This document shows positions 46,693 through 58,500 of a stretch of 64,000 bases of DNA, in pieces (position 1 is the first letter of the stretch; each line of letters begins with the position of its first letter). The notes below the pieces were generated by a model, which saw only the letters and a program-made list of their open reading frames with translations, did no database searches and was not told the DNA's origin. Source of the DNA: Datura wrightii. Taxonomy: Eukaryota; Streptophyta; Magnoliopsida; Solanales; Solanaceae. Location of the stretch: contig JASDFA010000002.1 of assembly GCA_035772735.1 (NCBI GenBank), forward strand, positions 37,530,501 to 37,594,500. The letters run 5' to 3'. Made by a program: the position numbers and the translations under genes.

Positions 46693-48861
46693 TGTAACAC
46701 CCCGGAAAGGGCTAAGAATAGACTTGGGAGTTTGAAGTTGGAAACTGCAAAAAAGCCTGGAATGTTGCACCAGTACGACTCGAGGTACGAATTGTGGTGA
46801 GGACCTATGACTCGTGACTCGAGTCGTGATGAAATTCGTGAGCCTGAGGTCATATCATGGGTGGTCCTACGAGTCGTGATGCATAGGTACAACTCGTGGT
46901 TAGGATTCATGGTGAAATTCTCAGTGGTGCCAGAGTGAGTCGTCACGGGTCATGGTACGACTCACAGGATGTAGAAACGGGTCGTGATGAGGAGTCGTGG
47001 TTGAGTGGTGTTTGGTGTGGGTGGATGGTACCATGACTGGCAGTACGATCCATAGGGTGGTACTACGAGTCTGTGGTATGCGAGTCGTGGTCAGAATTGG
47101 AAGATTGAAAAGTGGTGAGGTGACCATGAGTTATGACTTCGTGGTACAAATCGTGGTACGAGTCGTGGTCGGGGCCAGATCTGTTTTTCGGGGAAAGTTC
47201 ATTAAGGGAAAATTTGACTTTACTACACTTTTGGGGCCTAAACCACATCATTTTAAGGTTGGGAAAGGGTAGTTTAAGGAGGAAAACTCATGCTAAGTCT
47301 CATTTGGAATTTGCAAGAACTAGAGAAGGGAGTAGGAGGAGATTCAAGGGTTCTTCTTCAATTCTTCAAGTTTCCACCTAGGGTTCTTCAAGGGAGTTAA
47401 GAATCACGTAATTCCAGGTATGTGGGGTTTTGAATGGGTAGTTTAGTCCCTACCCATGCCCAATTTCTCCCTAATTCTAAGGTTGAAGTTACCAAAACTT
47501 TATCGGTCTTTATCAAATTGTATGATTCCTTGAAATTTGAAATGAGCTTGTTGTAGTATGCCTAACTTATGAATTTTGAGCTATTTGGGCTGATTTTACT
47601 TGTGTACTTAATATTTTTATGATTTAACCCCTAAAAGTTTAGATGCGCAATTATGAGGAATTGTTTTGTAAAGTTCATGGTCATGATGACTCCGCAAGCA
47701 TAATACAAATTTTGTCTTAAATTTTAAGCATGTCTTCAAGTTTTCAACTACTCATATTATTTTGATCATGTTTCCTATAAATTTAAGCATTTCATGCATG
47801 ATTGAAACTATGGGCAGTGCCCATATGTCGCTTATCATTTATAAACTATGATTTTGGCCAATTCAAAGGCCTAATTCCATGGCTAGTATTACAAATTCTC
47901 AAGTGTGTTATGATTCTCATGATTTAACTAGCCATGCATGTCATATATGAATTTTCTATGAGCACGTTGCATGTTTTGGTAGTAGTACTTAACACCGAGT
48001 AGGTTCGGGGCCTAGGTTACGCCCCGAATCTCAGAACTACGTGCCACCGTAGGTTATGTTTGGGACCTCATTAGTGATTGTCCCTTATGCCCTACGGGTC
48101 CTTCACGAGTGATATCACACCTTTCATGGTTCATACCCTTGGCAAGGTTTGGACGACCTACCGACTAGATTTACAGGTCGGGCTCCATGTGTGCTTATAT
48201 GGGGTATGTCGTTTATAGAAATCTCCCATTGTTCCTCATGGTTTTAATGCATGTATGATTATGTTCTTTTGTCTCAAGTTATGTTTTATGAAATTTTTTC
48301 TCACATGTTACGACTATGGTAGGTTTACAAATATTTTGGAAATCTTGAGCTTTACGATATACTTACGATTTTAGTCTTATGATCATGATGTCCCCACTCC
48401 TATAAATTTTATTTTTTTAAGTATTTGTTTGCATACCTTACATACTCAATACCTTTCAAGTACTGACCCACATATTTTCAAGACCCGGTTCGCAGGTTCA
48501 GCATCGTTTCTAGCTTGTCCTCAGTTCTGCTCTCAGCTCTCAGTGGTGAGTCCTCATGATTCGAGGGCTTCATGTTCGGACTTTGTTTATCTTTTGCTTT
48601 CAGTGTGTTGGGGTTAGTTAGGGTCTTGTCCTTTCAATCCGTCTTTTATGATTAGAGGCTTTCAGACCTAATTGTAGTATTTCAGCCATTTGTGTTTAGA
48701 TCGTGTAATGTTGTTTCATATATCTCAGGTTATGATTTTTAAGTTAATTCTTTCGCCTTATGTGTATGAATTAGATATACGCTCACGCCATGGGTTGACT
48801 TGGAGTCTTTTTGGCTCCTGGTCCCGTGTCTACAATCCGGGTGTACTCTCGGGTCGTGACA
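46693..48861 (+). repeat. 3' LTR of chromovirus D
   Basis: Starts TGTAACACCCCGG, ends GGGTCGTGACA, then ATAAA. Length 2169 bp. The motif cluster is at 46770-47170 and the TATA candidate at 48401-48410. Bases 47287-48262 match the 5' LTR with four differences and no gaps; the parts on either side differ at about one base in eight to ten. Confidence 0.92.
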
Positions 48862-49480
48862 ATAAAGATATCTCCACGATGGTATTTCCTATTATATTAG
48901 TCCAGTCATAAAAAAATTCACAGTCATCAATATATTCAATGAAATCAATACTTTTTTAACTATATAAGATCTCTCTCCTTATTTTATTAAGGGCAGTGAT
49001 ACAATTAAAGTCTCCAGTGATGACCCAAGAGTCGTCCACCTCATCTTTAATGGTTATAAGATTGTCCTAATATAGCATCCTCTTTCTAGCTTACATTTTG
49101 CATAAACAACTGTAAACCGAAAGGTAGTGTTAGAAGAGACAACTTTTGTTTTTAAAGAAAACTTGTTGTTTGTGATTAGAAAAAATGATAGCTTCAATAC
49201 AATATTTCTAAAAGCACCATATTTTTTTCATTCTTATTGGAGAAAGTATTAGAGAAACCAAGCTTCCTCCTTTAGTGTTTCAATTTATTAGCTTTGACAG
49301 AAGGTTTCTGAATGGTCACCAAATCAATCTTATGTAAGTGAACTAATTGCATCAGTTTTTCTCCAAGAAAAATGATTTTACACCTCCTAATATTGCAATT
49401 GATTGTGTTAACATTGAAAAATATTAGGGGTTAGGATCCTATTGTGTCTCTCTTGCACTACTAATGGAGTGTTGTGAGTG
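48862..49480 (-). pseudogene. LINE (L1-type) ORF2 endonuclease, upstream fragment
   Basis: The minus strand reads NTINCNIRRCKIIFLGEKLM and LVHLHKIDLVTIQKP (start of an APE-type endonuclease, where the family has NxRG...KxxxxxLQE). Then come FRFTVVYAKCKLERG and SSLETLIVSLPLIK; a neighbouring frame gives WVITGDFNCITALNKIRREI, the conserved GDFN active-site motif, near 49000-49030. Stops and frameshifts are present. Chromovirus D truncates it at 48862 and it continues at 39514. Confidence 0.75.
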
Positions 49481-49900
49481 AGATTTGTGTTTCTTCCTTC
49501 TTTTCCTGGATCTTCCTCTAGGAGAGATACCCCTTTTCTAGCTAGCTTCTCAATTTTCTCACTAACTTTATTTTTAAAATGAGTGGTAAGAGGGGCAAAG
49601 ACCTTAACAAGCCTCTTGGTTATCTCCTCTTATTTCTTTCAAGATCAATATTTGAACTGTTTTGGCTCAAGCTCCTTCTCTTTTCCTCTCTATTTTGAGT
49701 CTTCTTATCAGTGTTAAAAAGAATAGATATTTATCCTCCAATCTTGAGTTTAGACATATTTCCTCATTCTGATCTCTTTAATGTTTTTGCTTCTGTTTTT
49801 GCACCTTTTAAGCATCAAATTTGAAGGAGATGTAAATTTTTATTTCTATGGACTTTCTTGATTGTTGTAAGAGGCAATGGATTTATCTTTTTCATCTATA
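49481..49900 (-). other. LINE inter-ORF region
   Basis: Lies between the end of ORF1 and the start of the endonuclease on the minus strand. A/T-rich on both strands, with a serine/lysine-rich degenerate tail of ORF1. No separate gene is supported. Confidence 0.4.
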
Positions 49901-51290
49901 TTGTTTTCTTCAACTTTAGTTATTTCATTCTCTTAACTCGGCTCGTGCTTATAATTTGTGTCGAAAACCCTAGTTTCTCTTCAAGTTGTTGGGTAGCACC
50001 TGCTTCTATATTTCCCTCCTTGCCCGTATTTTTTTCTCCTAGTTTTCTCTATATTTTTTTGATTGAAAGCTAAAAAACTGGACACATTTTTTACTTTCAA
50101 GATTCTAGATTGCTTTATTTTCCTATGCTTAAGTTTTCTTTTCTCCTTGTCTTTAATCGTTTTTTCAATTTTTCCAGCTTCCACATTGATCTTTCTCTTT
50201 TCCTCTTTTTGTACTTGAGTGTTGCCTTCACATTTTGATGTTTTTGTGCCCCGGATGCTTGTTGTTTGTCTTGAGAATTTTAATGGGAACATTCAACTTA
50301 TCTTCTGCCTTTTTGACAGGTTTAGAGCTATCATTATCCATCTTAGAGATCACTTTCTCCTCTTGTTGTTTTGATTCTTCATATTCTTTTTCTTAACCTT
50401 GAATTGGGTAATTGAGTGTTCCAACTAAGATTTTACAATGTTTGCAGTATTTAGACACTCCATCGTATTCAAGTTTCTGGTAGTAGTCCTTCAAACTAGA
50501 GTCTTCATCCTCCTTCCCCATCCACACTGATTGCAATTTTAGGCTTAGCCAAATTCATTTCAACCCGAACATTTGCTAAGTTAGACCTAGTCCTACAATC
50601 TTAGGCAATATATATAGAGAGAGAGAGGTGTATCAATGGGTTCTAGAATTAACTTCACAGAGTTTCACATATGGCAATGAAAAGACAAGTTTGCTAATAA
50701 TACTCAAATAGGAGCTATCAACGACGACTGACGATCATTTTCGAAGCGATATAGTAATGCCTTCAATATCTATCAATCACTTAAACCAAACATTTTTGGA
50801 ATCTTCTTCATTATTGAAAAACAGGCAAGCAAAATGAAAATCAAAGGCTACTATTTTAACATCATCTTTAGTAGAGATTTTTTTAGCAAACCTGGATTGA
50901 ATGGTCTCAATGTTAGGTGTACTACAAATGAATTTCCCAATGAGGGTATACTTGTGTTCCATCCATGACTTCATAGTAATAGCTCATTTTGGAGATCACT
51001 ATTGGAATTCCATTGTGGGTGGTAATTCTAGCGTTTACATCCGGGTCTCCCCTTTTATTGATGACTTTGTTGGGCTTTTTTAGAGTAGAACGACATTAGT
51101 AAAATTGATTTTCTAGGGATGTTCTTCCTCTGTCTTGTTTGCCTTCAGAGATAGGGCTTTCTTATCAATGGTGTCTGCCAAAGAAATACTAATTGGCGTC
51201 CCCATCTGAGGGAGCAGAGGTCCTGATATGGGTGTCGTTAGATCCAAGAGGTTACCCTTGACGGGAAAGAATTTTTTGAGAGAGAAATAT
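49901..51290 (-). pseudogene. LINE ORF1 (DUF4283-type RNA-binding protein)
   Basis: On the minus strand the N-terminal part has SLADTIDKKALSLKANKTEE (51180-51120). Then come ARITTHNGIPIVISKMSYYY and MEHKYTLIGKFICSTPNIET with VKIVAFDFHFACLFF (about 51040-50780), which is the DUF4283 domain of plant LINE ORF1 proteins. Further on are LANVRVEMNLAKPKI and YYQKLEYDGVSKYCKHCKIL, a zinc-knuckle remnant near 50430-50500. A Lys-rich tail at 50292-49981 follows. The protein would bind LINE RNA. Frameshifts separate the blocks. The LINE 5' end is near 51300. Confidence 0.7.
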
Positions 51291-51364
51291 TTGATATGGG
51301 ATAACATATTTTTATTTGTTATGTAAAAACTATATATAGTGTACAATTTAAAATATTTGTTCAT

Positions 51365-51895
51365 TTAATTATAACAAAATAAGATATTATTTATTGTATG
51401 AAGGTTATTCTTGTCATTGTAGTAATTTTAATCCATGCATCATTAATATCCATATTATATCCTTCCTAAAAGTAACACATAAATTTTCGTATAACTTATG
51501 TATGTATGAAAATATGAATCAAACATTGTATTAATGATGGTATTTTTTTATTTTTTATTTTTATTTTTTGGGAAAAGAAAAGAGTAACCAAATATTGTTC
51601 CATACACAAGGCAAGATGCTTTAAACATACGAAGTAAAAATTTCTACAAAAAAATTATGTGTTTATTGAGTCGTAAATATTACGTGCAGAGTATATGGGG
51701 ATTTTGAATTAGGGGTGACAAAAAAGTTCTAAAATGTAAAAAAAGTGACACAAGTTTTAATCATTTAGTAAAGGTGACAAGTTTATGATTAGTGTTTAAA
51801 GATATTAGACCACTTTTTGAATAAGCCCCCATCTTTTTATTTTTATACTTTGACCCAACTTATATAAAACCGTAATTACCTAAAAAGAGAAAAAA
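51365..51895. other. AT-rich spacer between LINE and Mutator-like element
   Basis: About 530 bp rich in A/T with no coding signal. The left terminus of the Mutator-like element probably lies within it, since the block at 51840-51885 (CAACTTATATAAAACCGTAA) precedes the element's repeats, but no terminal inverted repeat can be proven because the right end lies outside the window. Confidence 0.4.
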
Positions 51896-51916
51896 AAGCC
51901 GCCAAAACAACTGCTC

Positions 51917-52100
51917 TTCTTCTTCTTCGACTGTTGCTACAATTGTTGTTCCTCCTCCTCCTTTTATCATCATCTTCTTCTTCTTCTTCTTCTTCTTCTT
52001 TTTCGTCTTCTTCTTCTTCTTCTTCTTCTTCTTCTTCTTTTTCTTCTTCTTTGTCTTCTTCTTCTTCTTCTTCTTCTTCTTCTTCTTCTCCTTCTTGTTG
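51917..52100 (+). repeat. (TTC)n microsatellite, about 180 bp
   Basis: Nearly pure CTT/TTC triplets with a few TTT, GTC and CTCC interruptions. On the minus strand it gives a meaningless poly-lysine frame. It may form triplex DNA. Confidence 0.95.
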
Positions 52101-52244
52101 AAGATTTCGTGGGACAAAAATTCATTGATTCACATACTTTTGGGCTGGATTTTATTATAATAGCACAAAAAATTACATTTGGTAAGTTCAGAATATTGTT
52201 TTGTATGGATTATTCATCTGGGTAAAATTTTATTTTTCTGACAA

Positions 52245-53000
52245 CTAATAAAGAAGTTGCAACAATTGTTATACTTGTTGTAACAATTGCACCAGCTGTT
52301 GCACCTTTTGCTATTAGTTGTTGCAACAACTGAGTAATCTGTTATAAAAAAGCTTCTAATTTTTTCACAACAACTTATAAAGAAGTTGCTGCAACAAATG
52401 CAACAGTTGTTGTACTTGCTGCACAAATTGTAGCAGTTGCTGCATCCTTTGATGTTGGTATGTTGCAACAATTGAGTAATTTATTGTAAATAAGTTTTAA
52501 ATTTTTCTGCAACAAGTTATAAAGAAGTTGCAATAGTTGTTGTACTTGATGCAATAATTGCAACAGCTTCTGCACCTTTTGTTGTTAGTTGTTGCAACAA
52601 TTAAGTAATTTGTTGTAAAAAAAACTTCTAATTTTTCTGCAAGAACTTGTGAAGAAGTTGCAACAGTTGTTGTGCTTGTTGTAATTGCAACATCTTTTGT
52701 GCTTGCTACAATAACTGCAACAATAGTTGCACCTTTTGTTGGTAGTTATTGCAAAAATTGAGACTGCATTAGAAAAAGTTCTAAATTTTTTCAATAACTT
52801 ATAAAGATGTTGCAATAGCTGTTGTATTTGCTGCAACAACTGCAACAATTGTTGTATTTTCTGCAACAAGTGCACCAACTTCTATATCTTTTGTTGTTAG
52901 TTATTGCAACAATTGAGTAATCTATTGTAAAAAAGCTTCTAATATTTTTGCAACAACTATAACAGTTGTTGCAATAGTTAAATAATTGCTCAACCATTAA
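52245..53000. repeat. left subterminal repeat of the MULE (130-155 bp units)
   Basis: About five imperfect units are marked by (G/A)AGTAAT-type words at 52332, 52474, 52603 and 52915, with a decayed one near 52759. Each unit contains GTTGCAACAATT, CAACAGTTGTTG and a CTTCTAATTTTT block. Many are self-complementary. Minus-strand Cys-rich frames here come from the repeat and are not genes. Confidence 0.75.
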
Positions 53001-53095
53001 AATAGTTGTTTTATTTTATCACAGTTTTTTTTCTCCTGTAATGACTAATTTTTTTACTTTATACAAAATATCTTCAGGTATCTTGAAGACCATCA

Positions 53096-55358
53096 ATGGG
53101 GGACAAAATAATAATAGGAGTTGATTGTCATTGTGAATGGATCGAATCTAACAACTGTTATATTTGGCGTTGGAAGGGTAGAGGAATGGTAGAGACGGTA
53201 GCTGTGATAGTGAACATAGATATCACATATGAGGATTTGGTGAATAAAATCATCACCAATTGTGAATTAAATTGTGAGTTGAAAGATCTTGCCATAACTT
53301 ACATGCATAATTGTGGGGAAAAGCATAGGGCGGCTCCTTTTAGGATAAAGGATGAAGTTAGTTTGCATATTTTTTTTAAAGATGAAGGTAGACCTATTTT
53401 GAGGGTATACACGATTCCAGGATCGATAGATAACCAGAATTTATCTCAAAATCAGCAGAATATGTTAAATGATGAATGTGACAGGGTGGATATGGATATT
53501 TCAGACAAAGAAAGTGGTGGGAGTGAACAGATTTCTACTCCTGAAGTTGCCAGCAATACATAGGGAAGTACGCAATCAACACAGTCCAGCCATGTTCAAG
53601 ATGATGAAACCGGTTTTTACAACGCAATGTCATTCAAGAATAAGCAAGAACTAGATGTTGCACTAAAACTTTCTTGCGTAAATAAACATTTTAGATTGAA
53701 AAAAGTGATCAACTCACGTTTTGTGTATTGTGTGAGATGTGCATATCCTGAATGCAAGTGGTGGCTGAGAGCTATGTAGCTTAAAAGTTCTGATAGGTTT
53801 CACATCAAAAAATATAAATAGTCGCACACATGTGGTTCACAGCATCTTACGAGTCATAACCCATATGCCACAACAAAAGTCATTGGTGAATACTTCAAAG
53901 ATAGGTTTCCCGAGGGTAGAGGCCCGTCCACAAAAGATATGAGGAATTCACTCCGTGTAAATTTGGGTTGCAAGGTCAGTTATTGAAAGGTTTGGAAGGG
54001 CAGTGAGATTGCAAAGTCTTTGATAAGAAGGACACACGAGCACGGGTATGCAGTGTTTGACGCATACCGCTATATGCTTAGGACCGTAAACCCGGGAAGT
54101 AAGGCAGCATTGAAAATTGATGAAAATGGTAAGTTTAAATTTTTTTTGTGACCTATGGAGCTTTTATTCTTGGTTTTGCACATATGAGAAAAGTCCTAGC
54201 TGTTGATGGGATATTTTTAAAGAGTAAGTATGGTGGAGTGTTGTTGTCTGCAGTTGCACAAGATGTAGACAATCATGTTTTTCCTGTGGCATTCTGTGTA
54301 GTACACTCTAAGTGTGATGCCTCCTACAAATATTTTCTGAACAAATGAGCATCTTTGTACATGATACACTGGAATTTTGCATAATTTCTGACAGGCATCC
54401 AAGTATTAGAAAGGCGGTTTCAATTGTCTTTCCTTCAGCGCATTATGGTTATTGCATGAGGCACCTTGGGGAAAATATCCAAATTAGATTTCACAATGAA
54501 AAAGTCGTCTATCATTTTTATAAAGCAGCAAAAGCATATCAGGTAGATGTTTTCAATGATCACTTCAATCAAATAAGGGATATGCTTCCTGGGGTCGCCA
54601 AATATCTTGAACGTGTTGGATTTCACAGATGGAGCGGGGCATTCTTTCCGTGGAATAGATACACCTTATTGTATTAGTTGTTGGTGTTACATATTAATTA
54701 AATTAAATTTCTTATTATTAAAAATCTTAGTTATTTATTTTTTACAGATATAATATTATGACGACAAATATTGTTGAGTCGGTTAACGTAATATTTTTGG
54801 ATGAGAGAGAATTTCCAATTACTGCCCTTTTTGATGAAATAAATAAGAGGTTTGCAATAATATTTCATCAAAGGCGTATGGAGTTCCTCGATGCACCAAC
54901 CATCTTTGTCCCATCGATAGAAGCAATCATAGCAAAAAATGTCAATTTGGGGAACAAATTATTGGTCCATCAAACTGCCAACAACAAGTGTGTTGCCACC
55001 GGTCCCGATGGAGTTGCAACGATCGACTTGCTTTAAAAATCTTATACTTGTAGAGTGTTTGACCTGGATAAAATACCTTGCCCACATGTTATGGCATCGC
55101 TCCACATCCAATATGGTGAAGACTATGGGAGGTGAATTTATGAGTACTCCTCTTCGTATTATAAGGTAGAGATGTACCTTATTGCATACTTGGAGGAAAT
55201 TAATCCTGTGCCATCTGAAGAATCTTGGAAAGTTCCTGTGGAGATTTTAGAGAGAGAAATACCTCCTCCATTTGTTGATCCAGGAAAATTGGGAAGAAGG
55301 CAAATGGAGAGGAGGGCATCAATGGGGGAATCATTTCCCACAAATAAAAATAAATGAT
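53096..55358 (+). pseudogene. Mutator-like (MURA/MuDR) transposase
   Basis: The ATG at 53096 begins MGDKIIIGVDCHCEWIESNN. One frame runs to about 54130 through only four nonsense codons (TAG 53561, TAG 53777, TAG 53819, TGA 53984). It includes the DNA-binding part FRLKKVINSRFVYCVRCAYP and ECKWWLRAM. A poly-T frameshift at 54138-54145 leads to the DDE core VLAVDGIFLKSKYGGVLLSA (D), then IISDRHPSIRKAV (D) and YGYCMRHLGENI. An intron-like gap at about 54676-54747 precedes MTTNIVESVNVIFLDER. The SWIM-type end is SYTCRVFDLDKIPCPHVMAS, with the usual first Cys replaced by Tyr. The tail has GKLGRRQMERRASMGE. It would cut and paste the element; this copy is dead. Confidence 0.88.
54676..54747 (+). 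other. probable intron in MULE transposase
   Basis: Conserved coding sequence stops at FFPWNRY (54640-54665) and resumes at YNIMTTNIVESVN (54750). The 70-80 bases between are A/T-rich and end in TTATTTTTTACAG, a good plant 3' splice site. A 5' GT is available near 54678. Splicing is inferred. Confidence 0.5.
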
Positions 55359-55504
55359 CCATATGCAAAAGAGTTGGGCACAAAAGAACCACATGCACGG
55401 AGCGAACTACTACGTAGGAACAGATCTGATCTTACATGTAATAACAAAACTTATTCTTACTGTTATTTGGGTACTTTGTTAATTTTCTCATAAAATTGAT
55501 ATGA
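55359..55504 (+). other. 3' flank of MULE transposase
   Basis: Short non-coding stretch between the transposase stop and the first partial monomer of the satellite array. Contains TTCTTACTGTTATTTGG and no clear signal. Confidence 0.4.
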
Positions 55505-58500
55505 ATTTTTAACAAGTTGTTACACTGATTTAATCTGTTGCAGCAGCTATTGCACTTGCCGGACTTTGTCAAACAAGTAACCTAATCTGTTGCAGCAACT
55601 CATAAACTTGCTGTGAATTTTCAAACAAGTTGTTTGACAGGTGCCAACAGCTGTTGCACTTGCTGGACTTTTTCAAACAAGTAACCTAATCTGTTGCAGC
55701 AATTCATAAATTTGCTGTGAATTTTCAAACAAGTTGTTTGATAGGTGTCAGCAACTTTTGCACTTGCTGGACTTTTTCAAACAAGTAACCTAATATGTTG
55801 CAGCAACTCATAAACTTGTTGTGAATTTTCAAACAAGTTGTTGACAGGTGCCAACAACTGTTGCACTTGCTAGACCTTTTCAAACAAGTAACCTAATCTG
55901 TTGCAGCAACTCATAAACCTGCTGTGAATTTTCAAACAAGTTATTTGACAGGTGCCAACAACTTTTGCACTTGCTGGACTTTTTCAAACAAGTAACCTAA
56001 TCTGTTGTAGCAACTCATAAACTTGTTGTGAATTTTCAAACAAGTTGTTTGACAGGTGCCAACAATTGTTGCACATGCTGGACATTTTCAAATAAGTAAC
56101 CTAATCTGTTGCAGCAACTCATAAACTTGTTGTGAATTTTCAAACAAGTTTTTTGAAGGGTGCCAACAACTGTTACACTTGCTGGACTTTTTCAAACAAG
56201 TAACCTAATCAGTTGCAGCAACTCATAAACTTGTTGTGAATTTTCAAACAAGTTGTTTGACAGGTGCCAATAACTGTTGGACTTGCTGGACTTTTTCAAA
56301 CAAGTAACCTAATCTATTGCAGCAACACATAAACTTGCTGTGAATTTTCAAAACAAGTTGTTTGACAGGTGCCAACAGTTGTTGCACTTGCTGGACTTTT
56401 TCAAACAAGTAACCTAATCTGTTGCAGCAACTCATAAACTTGCTGTGAATTTTCAAACAAGTTGTTTGATAGGTGAAAACAACTGTTGCACTTGTTGGAC
56501 TTTTTCAAACAAGTAACCTAATCTGTTGCAGCAACTCATAAACTTGCTGTGAATTTTCAAAACAAGTTGTTTGACAGGTGCCAGCAACTTTTGTACTTGC
56601 TAGACTTTTTCAAACAAGTAACCTAATCTATTGCAGCAACTCATAAACTTGCTGGCAATTTTCAAACAAGTTGTTTGACAGGTGCCAACAACTATTGCAC
56701 TTGTTGGAATTTTTCAAATTTGTTGCAGCAACTCATAAACTTGTTATGAATTTTCAAAAAAGTTGTTTGACAGGTGGCAACAACTGTTGCACTTGCCGGA
56801 CTTTGTCAAACAAGTAACCTAATCTGTTGCAGAAACTCATAAACTTGCTGTGAATTTTCAAACAAGTTGTTTGACAGGTGCCAACAGCTGTTGCACTTGA
56901 TGGACTTTTTCAAACAAGTAACCTAATCTGTTGCAGCAATTCATAAATTTGCTGTGAATTTTCAAACAAGTTGTTTGATAGGTGTTAGCAACTTTTTGGA
57001 CTTGCTAGACTTTTTCAAACAAGTAACCTAATATGCTGCAGCAACTCATAAACTTGTTGTGAATTTTCAAACAAGTTGTTGACAGGTGCCAACAACTGTT
57101 GCACTTGCTGGACTTTTTCAAACAAGTAACCTAATCTGTTGCAGCAACTCATAAACTTGCTGTGAATTTTCAAACAAGTTATTTGACAGGTGCCAACAAC
57201 TTTTGCACTTGCTGGACTTTTTCAAACAAGTAACCTAATCTGTTGCAGCAACTCATAAACTTGCTGTGAATTTTCAAACAAGGTGTTTGACAGGTGCCAA
57301 CAATTGTTGCACTTGTTGGACATTTTCAAATAAATAACCTAATCTGTTGCAGCAACTCATAAACTTGTTGTGAATTTTCAAACAAGTTTTTTGAAGGGTG
57401 CCAACAACTGTTACACTTGCTGGACTTTTTCAAACAAGTAACCTAATCAGTTGCAGCAACTCATAAACTTGTTGTGAATTTTCAAACAAGTTGTTTGACA
57501 GGTGCCAATAACTGTTGGACTTGCTGGACTTTTTCAAACAAGTAACCTAATCTATCGCAGCAACACATAAACTTGCTATGAATTTTTGCAGCAACACATA
57601 AACTTGCTGTGAATTTTCAAAACAAGTTGTTTGACAGGTGCCAACAGTTGTTGCACTTGCTGGACTTTTTCAAACAAGTAACCTAATCTGTTGCAGCAAC
57701 TCATAAACTTGCTGTGAATTTTCAAACAAGTTGTTTGACAGGTGAAAACAACTGTTGCACTTGTTGGACTTTTTCAAACAAGTAACCTAATCTGTTGCAG
57801 CAACTCATAAACTTGCTGTGAATTTTCAAAACAAGTTGTTTGACAGGTGCCAGCAACTTTTGTACTTGCTAGACTTTTTCAAACAAGTAACCTAATCTAT
57901 TGCAGCAACTCATACACTTGCTGGGAATTTTCAAACAAGTTGTTTGACAGGTGCCAAAAACTATTGCACTTGTTGGAATTTTTCAAATCTGTTGCAGCAA
58001 CTCATAAACTTGTTGTGAATTTTCAAAAAAGTTGTTTGACAGGTGGCAACAACTGTTGCACTTGCCGGACTTTGTCAAACAAGTAACCTAATCTGTTGCA
58101 GCAACTCATAAACTTGCTGTGAATTTTCAAACAAGTTGTTTGACAGGTGCCAACAGCTGTTGCACTTGCTGGACTTTTTCAAACAAGTAACCCAATCTGT
58201 TGCAGCAATTCATAAATTTGCTGTGAATTTTCAAATAAGTTGTTTGATAGGTGTCAGCAACTTTTGCACTTGCTGGACTTTTTCAAACAAGTAACCTAAT
58301 ATGTTGCAGAAACTCATAAATTTGTTGTGAATTTTCAAACAAGTTGTTGACAGGTGCCAACAACTGTTGCACTTGCTGGACTTTTTCAAACAAGTAACCT
58401 AATCTGTTGCAGCAACTCATAAACTTGCTGTGAATTTTCAAACAAGTTATTTGACAGGTGCCAACAACTTTTGCACTTGCTGGACTTTTTCAAACAAGTA

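Larger units (their letters stand above)
39515..48861 (+). mobile_element. Ty3/gypsy chromovirus D (Tekay/Del type), two LTRs, decayed
   Basis: A full-length element of 9347 bp on the + strand. Left LTR 39515-41688, internal 41689-46692, right LTR 46693-48861. Flanks GTAAA (39510-39514) and ATAAA (48862-48866) fit a 5-bp duplication with one change. Gag, protease, RT, RNase H, integrase and a chromodomain-like tail occur in order. About 20 in-frame stops and at least five frameshifts abolish function. It inserted into the endonuclease of an L1-type LINE. Confidence 0.92.

Noticed and set aside
39515..48861. Endogenous pararetrovirus or retrovirus with envelope
   Set aside because: The domain order, PBS, PPT and chromodomain tail fit a Tekay/Del LTR retrotransposon; no movement-protein, coat or envelope signature is seen.
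51860..52117. Minus-strand open frame rich in lysine
   Set aside because: It is the (TTC)n microsatellite read backwards.
52214..52997. Cys- and Gln/Leu-rich minus-strand frames
   Set aside because: They overlap in several phases and arise from the GTTGCAACAA-type repeat.
56244..56456. Minus-strand frame encoding a tandem peptide repeat (FEKVQQVQQLLAPVKQLV)
   Set aside because: It is one of many accidental frames through the 104-bp satellite; it needs an indel-shifted pair of monomers and has no counterpart in the other higher-order copies.
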